From Bacteroidota bacterium (lineage in GTDB: Bacteria; Bacteroidota; Bacteroidia; Chitinophagales; Chitinophagaceae), in NCBI GenBank assembly GCA_020161435.1, contig JAIUNV010000001.1:372001-436000 (forward strand): a stretch of 64,000 nucleotides of DNA, written 5' to 3'. Positions 53,804-62,255 of this stretch are shown here, piece by piece. Numbering within the stretch: the first letter of the stretch is position 1; each line of letters opens with the position of its first letter. The notes under the pieces are model-generated. The model did not search any database, had not been told where the DNA came from, and was given only the letters and a program-made list of their open reading frames with translations. Position numbers and translations under genes: made by a program.

Positions 53804-54988
53804 ATGACAACTTCATACAAACAACCCAATGCGCAGGGGTACTACGGCAAGTTTGGTGGTGCATACATTCCCGAAATGCTGCACCGCAATGTGGAAGAGC
53901 TGCGTACCCGCTACCTCGATATTATGTACGAGGTAGCATTTCAAAAAGAATTTCAGCAACTGCTTCGTGATTATGTGGGCCGTCCTACGCCTTTGTTTTT
54001 GGCCGAACGCCTGAGCAAAGAATTTGGCGCAACTATCTACCTCAAGCGGGAAGATTTGTGCCACACCGGGGCACATAAAATCAACAATACCGTGGGCCAG
54101 ATTTTGCTGGCACAGCGGCTGGGCAAAAAGCGCATCATTGCCGAAACCGGCGCCGGTCAGCATGGCGTAGCCACCGCCACTGTGTGTGCCCTCAAAGGGT
54201 TGGAATGCATTGTGTACATGGGCGAAAAAGACATCGAACGTCAGGCACCCAACGTGGCCCGCATGAAAATGCTCGGTGCTAAAGTAGTACCCGCTACATC
54301 TGGCAGCAAAACGCTGAAAGATGCCACCAACGAAGCCATCCGCGACTGGATCAACAATCCCAACGATACGCATTACATCATTGGCAGTGTGGTAGGACCA
54401 CATCCTTACCCCGATATGGTAGCTCGTTTTCAAAGCGTCATCAGCGAAGAAATACGCCAGCAACTGAAAGCCAAAACTGGTAGCGAACTGCCTACGCATG
54501 TAATGGCCTGTGTAGGTGGTGGTAGCAATGCTGCAGGCGCCTTCTATCATTTTGTTGATGAACCAGCTGTAAAAATTGTAGCAGTAGAAGCTGCGGGTCA
54601 TGGTGTAAACTCAGGCATGAGTGCTGCCACTACTGCACTCGGTACAACCGGTATTTTGCATGGCAGCAAAAGCCTGTTGATGCAAACCGCCGATGGGCAA
54701 GTGGTAGAACCACACAGCATTTCAGCCGGCCTCGATTATCCCGGCATCGGCCCCATGCATGCCAACCTTTTCGATACCAATCGCGGCATCTTCCTGAGTG
54801 CTACCGATAAGCAAGCTTTGGCAGCGGCGTTTCATGTGGCTAAAACAGAAGGCATTATCCCCGCACTGGAAACCGCTCATGCGTTTGCGGTGATTGATCA
54901 ACTGCAATTGTCGGCCACAGACGTGTTGGTGATTTGCCTGAGTGGCCGCGGCGATAAAGATTTGGCAACGTATATGAACCACATGTAA
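53804..54988 (+). CDS. trpB: Tryptophan synthase beta chain
   Basis: 394 residues. The PLP Lys lies in HTGAHKINNTVGQ; GAGQHGVATAT, CVGGGSNAAGAF and the C-terminal CLSGRGDKDLATY complete the TrpB1 signature. It condenses indole with serine, receiving indole from TrpA through an internal tunnel. Flanked on both sides by copies of a ~70-bp hairpin repeat, unusual inside an otherwise tight operon. Confidence 0.97.
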   Translation: MTTSYKQPNAQGYYGKFGGAYIPEMLHRNVEELRTRYLDIMYEVAFQKEFQQLLRDYVGRPTPLFLAERLSKEFGATIYLKREDLCHTGAHKINNTVGQILLAQRLGKKRIIAETGAGQHGVATATVCALKGLECIVYMGEKDIERQAPNVARMKMLGAKVVPATSGSKTLKDATNEAIRDWINNPNDTHYIIGSVVGPHPYPDMVARFQSVISEEIRQQLKAKTGSELPTHVMACVGGGSNAAGAFYHFVDEPAVKIVAVEAAGHGVNSGMSAATTALGTTGILHGSKSLLMQTADGQVVEPHSISAGLDYPGIGPMHANLFDTNRGIFLSATDKQALAAAFHVAKTEGIIPALETAHAFAVIDQLQLSATDVLVICLSGRGDKDLATYMNHM

Positions 54989-54997
54989 TTGATACAA

Positions 54998-55069
54998 ACC
55001 ACAGAGGAATCGGAGGTGTTCACAGAGGAACACAGTGCTACTCCGTGAGAACTCTATTTCCTCTGTGGT
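54998..55069. repeat. Hairpin repeat between trpB and trpA
   Basis: ACCACAGAGGA (54998-55008) and TCCTCTGTGGT (55059-55069) are perfect inverted repeats, with further pairing inside. It closely resembles the element before trpB; together they bracket that gene. Confidence 0.78.
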
Positions 55070-55082
55070 AAAAAATGAAATC

Positions 55083-55853
55083 ATGAGCAGAATAGATTCT
55101 CTCTTCCAACGCAAGCAACACAACGTACTCAACGTATACGTAACCGCTGGTTATCCCAATCTGAATGATACCCTTACCATCATGCAGGCTTTGGAAGCCA
55201 ATGGTGCCGACCTCATTGAGCTCGGCATGCCCTACAGCGATCCATTGGCCGATGGCCCGGTGATACAGCACAGCAGCAGCATTGCCATTGCCAACGGTAT
55301 GACCATTGAAACACTTTTTGCCCAGCTGAAGGACCTGCGTAGCTCCGTGTCCGTTCCAGTCATTTTGATGGGCTACATGAATCCGGTATTGCAGTATGGC
55401 TTCGAAAAGTTTTGTGCGGATGCCGCAGCAGTGGGTGTAGATGGATTGATTTTGCCTGATTTGCCGGAGTACGAATTTGAAACGGAATATGGTGCCATCA
55501 TCAAACAATATGGCCTCGATTTTATTTTCCTGGTAACACCCGAAACATCGGAAGAACGCATCAAAAAACTGGATAGCCTGAGCAGTGGCTTTTTGTATGC
55601 CGTTTCTTCCTCTTCCACCACCGGCGGCGATAAAGCCTTTTCGCCGGTGCAGGAATATTTGCAGCGTTTGCAATCGTATCAGTTGCGCAATCCCGTGCTG
55701 GTAGGTTTTGGCGTAAAAGACAAGGCCAGCTTTGAAGCAGCTGCAGCATACAGCAATGGTGCCATCATTGGTAGTGCTTTCATCAAATCACTGGATGGAG
55801 CGGCAGATGTAACCGCTGCTACCAAGGCATTTCTATCGTCGGTACTGCATTAA
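55083..55853 (+). CDS. trpA: Tryptophan synthase alpha chain
   Basis: 256 residues from ATG 55083; the frame upstream is only the hairpin repeat. TIM barrel with NVYVTAGYPNLNDT, ALEANGADLIELGMPYSDPLADGPVIQ (both catalytic acids: Glu in LIELG and Asp in YSDP), ILMGYMNPVLQYG, LILPDLPEYE and SSSTTGG. It splits indole-3-glycerol phosphate to indole for TrpB. Last gene of the operon; the next gene converges with no gap (trpA ends 55853, the other begins 55854), and no terminator is visible. Confidence 0.96.
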   Translation: MSRIDSLFQRKQHNVLNVYVTAGYPNLNDTLTIMQALEANGADLIELGMPYSDPLADGPVIQHSSSIAIANGMTIETLFAQLKDLRSSVSVPVILMGYMNPVLQYGFEKFCADAAAVGVDGLILPDLPEYEFETEYGAIIKQYGLDFIFLVTPETSEERIKKLDSLSSGFLYAVSSSSTTGGDKAFSPVQEYLQRLQSYQLRNPVLVGFGVKDKASFEAAAAYSNGAIIGSAFIKSLDGAADVTAATKAFLSSVLH

Positions 55854-56264
55854 TTATTGACGAATCAACGCAACAGAATCGTACAGAAACACCCGCAGCC
55901 GGGGTGGCTTGGGCTGCACATACATATACTGTGCAGGTATGCCTTTGCCGTGATAGTATTGGCCAAACACTTGCAATACATAACCACTGTCTTTCAGTAC
56001 ATGATACCTGGGAGGAATGGTTACGTCAATGTCTTTGGCCATTAAATACAACCGGTCTTCTTCGGCTGCAGTTTTCGTTAGTGCATATATCTCCATCGAT
56101 GTGCCATCAACGGGATACACAATGCATGAGCTGCGTTCTTCTTCCAGTTGTTTAGGAAAGTCGTAAATGCTGACTTCATCCTGCCCGTCAATGAGCAAGG
56201 TTTTGGTCCAGTAGATACTGGCCACCACTGTGAATGCGATGATAATCCAACGATAGGAACGCAT
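55854..56264 (-). CDS. Uncharacterised membrane-anchored protein
   Basis: 136 residues. One N-terminal hydrophobic segment (WIIIAFTVVASIYW, about 6-19) acts as an anchor or signal; the rest is predicted outside the cytosol. Features include SCIVYPVDGTSMEIYALT, DIDVTIPPRYHVLKDSGYVLQVFGQYY and a basic-proline stretch PKPPRLRVFLYDS. I do not recognise a family. It lies downstream of thiL on the same strand, 30 bp away, so it is probably co-transcribed with it. Confidence 0.65.
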   Translation of the reverse strand: MRSYRWIIIAFTVVASIYWTKTLLIDGQDEVSIYDFPKQLEEERSSCIVYPVDGTSMEIYALTKTAAEEDRLYLMAKDIDVTIPPRYHVLKDSGYVLQVFGQYYHGKGIPAQYMYVQPKPPRLRVFLYDSVALIRQ

Positions 56265-56294
56265 GTAGATGTATACAATAAAAGTGAACCTGAA

Positions 56295-57317
56295 TTATTG
56301 ATGCTGCCAACCCTGCGCAATCAAATCGTAGGTGTTGCCGCCCTTAGTAATGATGGTTGGTTTTTTCTCCGGCTCGGTGATGTAACCAATTACACTCACT
56401 TCTTCGTTCAGCACCATTTTTTCATAATCACTTTGGTCAATGGTGAAGAGTAATTCGTAGTCTTCGCCACCGCTTAGTGCACAAGCGGTTGGGTCAAGTT
56501 CCAGTTTGTATGCAAACTGACGGGCATCGTTGTGTACCGGTATTTTTTCTTCGTACAGTACTGCACCGCATTGGCTTTGTTTGCAAATGTGCAATACTTC
56601 ACTGCTCAGGCCATCGCTTACATCCATCATGCTGGTAGGCTTAATGTTGTTTTCGGCCAGCCATTCTATCACATCTTTTCTTGCTTCAGGCTTCAGGAGC
56701 TTACCAACGATGTAGGCTTCGTTTTCAAGGTCGGGTTGCACACCGGGGCTTTCCAGAAAAATCTTCTTCTCCCGCTCCAATAGGGTAAGGCCAAGGTATG
56801 CACCACCGAGGCAGCCGCTTACGCAAATGAGGTCGCCTTTTTTAGCACCACTTCTCGTCACAAATTCGTTGGGCGTTACTTCGCCTACAGCGGTTACACT
56901 TATCACCAAACCTTTGGGTGACGTGGAAGTATCGCCGCCAATGAGGTCTACATTGTATTTTTCGCAGGCAGCATACATGCCTTCGTACAATTCATCGAGT
57001 GCTTCTACACTAAAGCGATTGCTGAAGGCAATGCTTACGGTAACATGTGTAGGCGTGGCATTCATAGCATAAATATCACTCAGATTAACCACGATGCTTT
57101 TGTAGCCGAGGTGTTTGAGCGGTGTGTACATCAAATCAAAATGCACACCCTCAACCAACAGGTCGGTACTGATGACCGTTTGCTTGCCAAAGTGATCAAT
57201 CACGGCGGCATCATCGCCCACACTCAGCAGTGTTGAAGCTTGCTTGGTTTCGTTGTTGCGGGTGAGGTGGTCAATCAAACCAAATTCACCGAGTGTATTT
57301 ACTTCTGTTCGTTCCAT
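56295..57317 (-). CDS. thiL: Thiamine-monophosphate kinase
   Basis: 340 residues. AIRS/PurM fold: LLSVGDDAAVI, STDLLVEGVHFD, NLSDIYAMNATPTHV, DLIGGDTSTSPKGLVISVTAVGEV, then MMDVSDGLSSEVLHIC and ALSGGEDYELLFTI. It phosphorylates thiamine monophosphate to the active pyrophosphate. No TPP riboswitch is seen upstream. The upstream side is now occupied by the four-helix-bundle cassette, whose end lies 18 bp before the start codon and may have displaced the original promoter. Confidence 0.95.
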   Translation of the reverse strand: MERTEVNTLGEFGLIDHLTRNNETKQASTLLSVGDDAAVIDHFGKQTVISTDLLVEGVHFDLMYTPLKHLGYKSIVVNLSDIYAMNATPTHVTVSIAFSNRFSVEALDELYEGMYAACEKYNVDLIGGDTSTSPKGLVISVTAVGEVTPNEFVTRSGAKKGDLICVSGCLGGAYLGLTLLEREKKIFLESPGVQPDLENEAYIVGKLLKPEARKDVIEWLAENNIKPTSMMDVSDGLSSEVLHICKQSQCGAVLYEEKIPVHNDARQFAYKLELDPTACALSGGEDYELLFTIDQSDYEKMVLNEEVSVIGYITEPEKKPTIITKGGNTYDLIAQGWQHQ

Positions 57318-57335
57318 ATTACTATAGGTTAGAAT

Positions 57336-57862
57336 GACGAGGTACGAAGTACGAAGTGGTTACACTTGATTACTTGTCTTCATCATTTGAAATTTTATGT
57401 GGGATTATTTTTGATTGGATATTTTTTTTCTCATGCTGTTGATAGAAGCTACTATAATGCGTAGCAGTTCGTCACCTTCTTGAATCAATTCGTTGATGCG
57501 GGTTACCATTGTTGGATTGAATGATTTCAACAAAGTCAAAAAGCCGATTGTTTCATCGCATTCTTCTTCTACTATTTTTAGTTTATGTATAAAATCTGCT
57601 GATGACTTCGCCCTTTGAGCAGCCCTGTAATTTGCATACACTGACGAAGAACACCTTATGATTTGAGCATTATATACTTTATTGATTGCTGTGTAGGGGA
57701 GTGCTTGGGTAAGTTGTGCAACATCAACGGCATATTGAAACATCCTTTGAATGAGGTTTGTAGCTGGCATAGTGTGTGTTTTGAATACTGAAATGTCACC
57801 AAGTTACAAATGGTATCCCACTTCGTATCTCCTACCTCCTACTTCGTACTTCTCACTTCGTC
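57336..57862. mobile_element. Candidate cassette: four-helix-bundle gene between inverted repeats
   Basis: The left end, GACGAGGTACGAAGTACGAA plus GTGG (57336-57359), is matched in inverse orientation by the right end (57817-57862), which contains CTACTTCGTACTTCTCACTT and CGTC. The right end abuts the suhB stop codon with one base between. The only gene inside encodes a four-helix bundle protein. Such genes are often found in variable positions in Bacteroidota and within 23S rRNA intervening sequences. Mobility is inferred from the layout. Confidence 0.55.
57405..57770 (-). CDS. Four helix bundle protein (23S rRNA IVP / S23 family)
   Basis: 121 residues, almost all helical: NLIQRMFQYAVDVAQLTQAL, AQIIRCSSSVYANYRAAQRA, SADFIHKLKIVEEECDETIG, FLTLLKSFN and ELIQEGDELLRIIVASINSMRKK. 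The pattern (RCSSSVYANYRAA with ...EECDET) is that of the S23/IVP family. These are found in rRNA intervening sequences and near diversity-generating retroelements (Avd). Neither is present here. It lies inside a candidate inverted-repeat cassette. Confidence 0.88.
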   Translation of the reverse strand: MPATNLIQRMFQYAVDVAQLTQALPYTAINKVYNAQIIRCSSSVYANYRAAQRAKSSADFIHKLKIVEEECDETIGFLTLLKSFNPTMVTRINELIQEGDELLRIIVASINSMRKKISNQK

Positions 57863-57863
57863 C

Positions 57864-58649
57864 TTACGCAGGTACATTGCCTTTCAACCATTGCAGCAAT
57901 TCATCGTGAATAATGCCATTTGTGGCTACAATGCGGGGCTTATAGGGATTGTATGTTTCTCCTTCCATATTGGTGACTTTACCACCGGCTTCTTCAACTA
58001 TCAGCCAGCCTGCTGCACTGTCCCAGGCATTGAGTTTGTGTTCGTAAAAACCATCGAACCGGCCAGCTGCCACCCAGCACAAATCAATAGCCGCACTACC
58101 GAGGCGGCGCACCGGTATACCTCTGCGAATAAAACGTTCAAAACATTCAAGCGGTCCGTTGGCATCGTTGATATACGTGTAAGGAAAACCTGTAACCAAA
58201 CAGGCATGCAGTACGTCCTTTCTGCTGCTCACATGAATGGGGCTATCGTTCAGCGTGGCGCCTTTTCCTTTTTCTGCAAAAAAGAATTCATTCAGGATGG
58301 GTGCATATACTGCACCCATCATCATTTCACCATTTTTTTCGAGACCAATGCTCACACAGCAAAGCGGAATGCCCTGCGCAAAATTGATGGTGCCATCAAT
58401 TGGGTCAATGATCCATTTGTATTCGCTGTCGGTAGCTACATTGCCCGTTTCTTCACTCAAAATAAAATGGTCGGGGTAATAAGACCGAATCACTTCAATA
58501 ATCGCTTTGTCTGCAGCATGATCGGCTTCGGTTACCAGATCGTTTACGCCACCTTCTTTATACGCTGTCTTCAGTTCCGGATTGTTGAAGTAATATGTTA
58601 ATTGTGCTGCTCCGGCAGTCACAGCTTCTTTCAGTACTTGTGCTAACAT
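57864..58649 (-). CDS. suhB: Inositol monophosphatase family protein
   Basis: 261 residues. The FIG-superfamily metal motifs are present: DLVTEADHAADKAI, FILSEETG, DPIDGTINFAQGIP and WDSAAGWLIVEEAGG. It hydrolyses phosphate from inositol phosphates or related sugars such as fructose-1,6-bisphosphate or nucleotide phosphates; the exact substrate is uncertain, so the symbol is by family. A -7 element ends 5 nt before the start. Confidence 0.9.
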   Translation of the reverse strand: MLAQVLKEAVTAGAAQLTYYFNNPELKTAYKEGGVNDLVTEADHAADKAIIEVIRSYYPDHFILSEETGNVATDSEYKWIIDPIDGTINFAQGIPLCCVSIGLEKNGEMMMGAVYAPILNEFFFAEKGKGATLNDSPIHVSSRKDVLHACLVTGFPYTYINDANGPLECFERFIRRGIPVRRLGSAAIDLCWVAAGRFDGFYEHKLNAWDSAAGWLIVEEAGGKVTNMEGETYNPYKPRIVATNGIIHDELLQWLKGNVPA

Positions 58650-58654
58650 GGGGG

Positions 58655-58662
58655 CAAAAGTA
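58655..58662 (-). promoter_or_regulatory. -7 promoter element (TACTTTTG) of suhB
   Basis: On the minus strand TACTTTTG ends 5 nt before ATG 58649, so transcription should start at the start codon. Confidence 0.5.
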
Positions 58663-58740
58663 AACGTATTGCCGCAGGTATCCTTGCCACAGCAGGGGGC
58701 AATTGCGTATAATTAACTAACCTTGCTGCCTACATTTCGT

Positions 58741-59922
58741 ATGCAACTGAGTATCATCATCGTCAACTACAAAGTGCGGTTGTTTGCAGAGCAATGCCTG
58801 GCTTCGCTACGGCTGGCTACCAAACACCTGCAAGCCGAAATTTTTGTGGTAGACAACAACAGCGATGATGGCAGTGTAGCTTACCTGCAGCCGCTTTTTC
58901 CGGAAGTAACGTTTATTGCCAAAGCACACAACATTGGTTTTGCCTGTGCCAATAACGATGCTTTGTGGCGCTGCAAAGGTGAGTATGTACTCTTTCTCAA
59001 TCCCGATACCATTGTGGCAGAAGATGCGCTGTCAACATCTGTTGCGTATATGCAGGTACATCCACGCTGTGGCGGGCTGGGCATTCAAATGCTGGATGGT
59101 GCCGGTCGTTTTTTGCCAGAGTCAAAACGAGGCTTTCCATCGCCGGCTACCAGCTTGTACAAGCAGCTGGGTTTGTACAAACTCTTTCCAACATCGCCAC
59201 GCTTTGCCCGCTACTACATGGGGCATTTGCCACAGCACACAACTGCCGAAGTAGATGTGTTGGCCGGCGCTTATATGCTGGTGCGTAAATCTGTGCTCGA
59301 TGCGATAGGCGGGTTCGATGAAAAATTCTTCATGTATGGCGAAGACATTGACCTGAGCTACCGCATCAAACAAGCCGGTTTTTACAATGCTTACTTTGCC
59401 GATGCCGCTATCATTCATTTCAAAGGAGAAAGTACCGCCAAAGGAAGCATGAACTATGTGCGGGTGTTTTATCAGGCTATGCAGTTGTTTGTGCAAAAGC
59501 ATTTTCAGGGCAGTGGCGCTTTCTTGTATCGGAGTTTGTTGTATTTGGGCATCAGCACACGTGCTGGCATCAGTGCGGTGGGAAGAATATTGGGTAAAAA
59601 ATTGACTCAGCAAGAAGTGCCTGCCACGGTGGTGTGGCATGCCATTGGCTGGCCACCTATGGTAGCAAAGCCATTGTTTTTACGTATCAACGAACAGTTG
59701 ATACCCATTCATTGGAAAGATGATGCCAGTGATAACGACACTGCATTGCTGCTGGTGGCTGGCTACGATGTTACGATTGCTCAAATGATGCAACTGCTAC
59801 AGCAACATGCTGCGCAAAAAACATGCTGGCTGCACCTGGTACAAACCAATAGTGTGCTCATGAGCAACGATAAAAATAAAACCGGATTATCAGCCTTGTT
59901 TGCTGAAGCAAATACAGCTTAG
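58741..59922 (+). CDS. Glycosyltransferase family 2
   Basis: 393 residues from ATG 58741. The GT-A fold opens with LSIIIVNYKVRLFAEQCL; FVVDNNSDDGSVAYL and NPDTIVAED (the DxD-like NPD) bind the nucleotide sugar, and DVLAGAYMLVRKSVLDAIGGFDEKFFMYGEDIDLSYRIKQAG is the typical GGFDE/ED end. The last ~100 residues form an extra domain. It resembles rhamnosyltransferases for cell-surface polysaccharide. It overlaps hflX by 4 bp tail to tail. Confidence 0.92.
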   Translation: MQLSIIIVNYKVRLFAEQCLASLRLATKHLQAEIFVVDNNSDDGSVAYLQPLFPEVTFIAKAHNIGFACANNDALWRCKGEYVLFLNPDTIVAEDALSTSVAYMQVHPRCGGLGIQMLDGAGRFLPESKRGFPSPATSLYKQLGLYKLFPTSPRFARYYMGHLPQHTTAEVDVLAGAYMLVRKSVLDAIGGFDEKFFMYGEDIDLSYRIKQAGFYNAYFADAAIIHFKGESTAKGSMNYVRVFYQAMQLFVQKHFQGSGAFLYRSLLYLGISTRAGISAVGRILGKKLTQQEVPATVVWHAIGWPPMVAKPLFLRINEQLIPIHWKDDASDNDTALLLVAGYDVTIAQMMQLLQQHAAQKTCWLHLVQTNSVLMSNDKNKTGLSALFAEANTA

Positions 59923-61103
59923 TAAAAGTTGGTTTTGTACGGATAACGGACAGCGTAGTGATGCCGTACTTTATCGAGAATAGATTTACGCAACCCTTCA
60001 ACGTTTCTTTTTTCCAAGGCAGCTATAAATACTGCGTTGTAATGCGTTTCACGTTGCCAGCGGGCTTCGAGATCTTTCAGCAGCTGTTGCTTTATTTCAT
60101 CATCCAGCCACTCGTCAAAGGTATTTTTCTCGTAGAGGTCCAGCTTGTTGAAAACTGTGATGACTGGCTTGTCGTGGGCATTCAAATCCTGCAGGGTTTT
60201 GTTTACCACATTGTATTGGTCTTCATATTGCGGATGACCCACATCTACCACATGCAGCAGCACATCGGCTTCCCGCACTTCATCGAGGGTGCTCTTAAAA
60301 CTTTCTACCAGGTGGTGCGGCAGTTTGCGAATGAAACCAACGGTATCGCTGAGTAGAAACGGCGTGTTTTCAAACACTACTTTTCGGGTAGTGGTATCGA
60401 GAGTAGCAAAGAGTTTGTTTTCAGCAAATACTTCGCTTTTACTCAGCAGGTTCATAATGGTGCTTTTGCCCACGTTGGTATAGCCTACCAATGCTACGCG
60501 TATAAATTCACCCCGTTCTTTGCGTTGGGTAAATGCCTGCTTATCGTATTCTTTCAGTTTGTTTTTGAGCAGCGAAATTTTGTCCCGCACAATACGACGG
60601 TCCGTTTCAATTTCTGTTTCACCGGGTCCACGTGTTCCAATGCCACCCCCTTGCCTTTCGAGGTGTTTCCACATACCACGCAGTCGGGGCAGCAGATATT
60701 GGTATTGGGCCAGTTCTACCTGAGCACGGGCTTGGGCGGTTTTGGCCCTGCGGGCAAAAATGTCGAGGATCAAATCGCTGCGGTCAATGGTTTTTACACC
60801 GGTTGCTTTTTCAATATTGCTGATTTGTGAGCCGCTTAGTTCATCGTCAAAAATGAGGAGGTCGGCGCCTTTGAGTTTGGCGTACGTGCCTATTTCTTCC
60901 AGCTTGCCCTTGCCTACAAATGTGGCCTTATCGGGGTGGGGCAGCTTTTGCCAAAAACGCTTAATGGCTTTTGCCCCGGCTGTTTCGGCCAAAAAAGCCA
61001 ACTCATCCAGGTACTCTTTGGTTTGCGTTTCTGTTTGGTGCTGATGAATGAGGCCCACCAAAATGGCGGTTTCAGCTTCCTGTATTTGTTTCTTTTCTAT
61101 CAA
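59919..61103 (-). CDS. hflX: GTPase HflX
   Basis: 394 residues. The start is a TTG at 61103, as no ATG is in frame near it. The N-terminal HflX domain (FVGKGKLEEIGTYAKLKGADLLIFDDELSGSQISNIEKATG) and GGIGTRGPGETEIETDRR precede the G domain: G1 ALVGYTNVGKST, G2 FATLDTTTRK, G3 DTVGFIRKLPHHLVESFKSTL and G4 FNKLD. HflX rescues and splits stalled ribosomes. A -7 element (TATTTTTG) is at 61124-61131. Confidence 0.95.
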   Translation of the reverse strand: MIEKKQIQEAETAILVGLIHQHQTETQTKEYLDELAFLAETAGAKAIKRFWQKLPHPDKATFVGKGKLEEIGTYAKLKGADLLIFDDELSGSQISNIEKATGVKTIDRSDLILDIFARRAKTAQARAQVELAQYQYLLPRLRGMWKHLERQGGGIGTRGPGETEIETDRRIVRDKISLLKNKLKEYDKQAFTQRKERGEFIRVALVGYTNVGKSTIMNLLSKSEVFAENKLFATLDTTTRKVVFENTPFLLSDTVGFIRKLPHHLVESFKSTLDEVREADVLLHVVDVGHPQYEDQYNVVNKTLQDLNAHDKPVITVFNKLDLYEKNTFDEWLDDEIKQQLLKDLEARWQRETHYNAVFIAALEKRNVEGLRKSILDKVRHHYAVRYPYKTNFY

Positions 61104-61123
61104 AATACGATGGTATAAGATGG

Positions 61124-61131
61124 CAAAAATA
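61124..61131 (-). promoter_or_regulatory. -7 promoter element (TATTTTTG) before hflX
   Basis: A perfect TAnnTTTG match on the minus strand, 20 nt before the TTG start, overlapping the terminator of the upstream gene. It suggests hflX has its own promoter. Confidence 0.4.
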
Positions 61132-61160
61132 AAACCTTACCGTGAGGCAAGGTTTTATTT
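61127..61160 (-). terminator. Intrinsic terminator upstream of hflX
   Basis: AAATAAAACCTT (61127-61138) pairs with AAGGTTTTATTT (61149-61160). It ends the gene at 61188-61958 before hflX. Confidence 0.75.
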
Positions 61161-61187
61161 CCGAATAAGATATTGGAGGGAAAGAAA

Positions 61188-61958
61188 TTACAAGCCTGCA
61201 ATGCAAATGCCCACACTGTATGGATATACTTCGGGGCCGGCACCTTCTTTAAACAAACCGGTAACCTGAAAAGCACCATACAAGCTGAGAGCACCGTAAC
61301 CCACCCGAAGGGTTCCTGCCAGGCGGGTGCTGTTGAAAAAAGCACGTTCTTTCAGTTTCATGCTGTATTTATTGCCATACACAGAGTTGCCCGAGGCTGA
61401 CTGCAGATTTTTACCCTTGGTGTAACCGCTAATCATGGTACCTACTTTAGCACCAATGGCTATTTTCAAACTCTTGTTTGGGTTGGCCGGGTTTTTTACC
61501 CAGCGCAATTCTACCGGTGCTTCGGCCCACACATTGGTGAGTTTGTACTTTTTAAAGTGGTTGGTATCTGCCACGTTTCTGAAGGCCGCCGTTTTAGATG
61601 TAGCAGTGCTGGTAAGGCGGATATCTGTTTTTTCGAAAAACATATTGCTGCTACCAATACCTGCGCCAATGCCAACGCTCCACTGCGGGTTTGTTTTAAA
61701 AGGCATATCCATCATTACATACACATTCAGGTGGCGGCTAAAGCCGGAGGTTTGAATGCTGTCGGGCTTGCCGGCCCAGCCATCGTAACCGGCCTGAAAC
61801 ATAAAATGGTCGTTGGCCCGGTTTTTTAAATTGAGTTTGTTGTAGTCAAACTTTTTTTTGGCAGCAGCTTTTGCTTTGGCTGCAGAATCAGCTGGCGAGG
61901 TTTGTGCCGTAGCTGCTTGTGTACACAAAAGGGCTAAAAGAACGGTCAGAATCCGCAT
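61188..61958 (-). CDS. Outer-membrane beta-barrel protein
   Basis: 256 residues with a signal peptide (MRILTVLLALLCTQAATAQ). An Ala/Lys-rich linker (SAAKAKAAAKKKFDYNKLNL) precedes strand-sized amphipathic segments (HFMFQAGYDGW, HLNVYVMMDMPF, WSVGIGAGIGSSNMFF, LKIAIGAKVGTMISGY, TLRVGYGALSLYGAFQVTGLF). It fits the porin-family/PorT-like barrels of Bacteroidota. Function unknown. It ends at the terminator before hflX. Confidence 0.8.
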   Translation of the reverse strand: MRILTVLLALLCTQAATAQTSPADSAAKAKAAAKKKFDYNKLNLKNRANDHFMFQAGYDGWAGKPDSIQTSGFSRHLNVYVMMDMPFKTNPQWSVGIGAGIGSSNMFFEKTDIRLTSTATSKTAAFRNVADTNHFKKYKLTNVWAEAPVELRWVKNPANPNKSLKIAIGAKVGTMISGYTKGKNLQSASGNSVYGNKYSMKLKERAFFNSTRLAGTLRVGYGALSLYGAFQVTGLFKEGAGPEVYPYSVGICIAGL

Positions 61959-62178
61959 AACTATTATTAAAGGTGGCTAAGGTAGCAGGGGGGGCCAAAA
62001 CTATTCGTTAAAAGAACGGGCTACCCTGTTGCAAAATGCAGTGCAAATATCCCGGGTAGCGGGCAAACTTTCAACAATAAAACTCCGGCGGCCTGCGCCT
62101 GTTGTTGGTTATTATTTCTTACTTATAATAAAAAAGCAGTTGCCCCGCTGTGCTGGTAGCCAACTGCTTTCGTATTGG

Positions 62179-62255
62179 TGGTGGACTCTGAGGGACTTGA
62201 ACCCCCGACCCGCTGATTATGAGTCAGCCGCTCTAACCACCTGAGCTAAGAGTCC
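62179..62255 (-). tRNA. tRNA with CAU anticodon (Met elongator or Ile2), CCA encoded
   Basis: The minus strand folds as a cloverleaf: acceptor GGACTCT/AGAGTCC, D-arm AGCTCAGGTGGTTAGAGC, anticodon stem GCTGA/TCAGC with loop CTCATAA (anticodon CAT, 62219-62221), T-arm with GGTTCAAGTCC, discriminator A, then CCA encoded (62179-62181). CAU is shared by elongator Met and lysidine-modified Ile2 tRNAs; I cannot separate the two by eye. Confidence 0.92.

Noticed and set aside
57318..57404. TPP riboswitch upstream of thiL
   Set aside because: No conserved TPP aptamer sequence is seen, and the space is occupied by the inverted-repeat cassette.
57405..57770. Avd protein of a diversity-generating retroelement
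   Set aside because: No reverse transcriptase or template/variable repeat pair is visible nearby.
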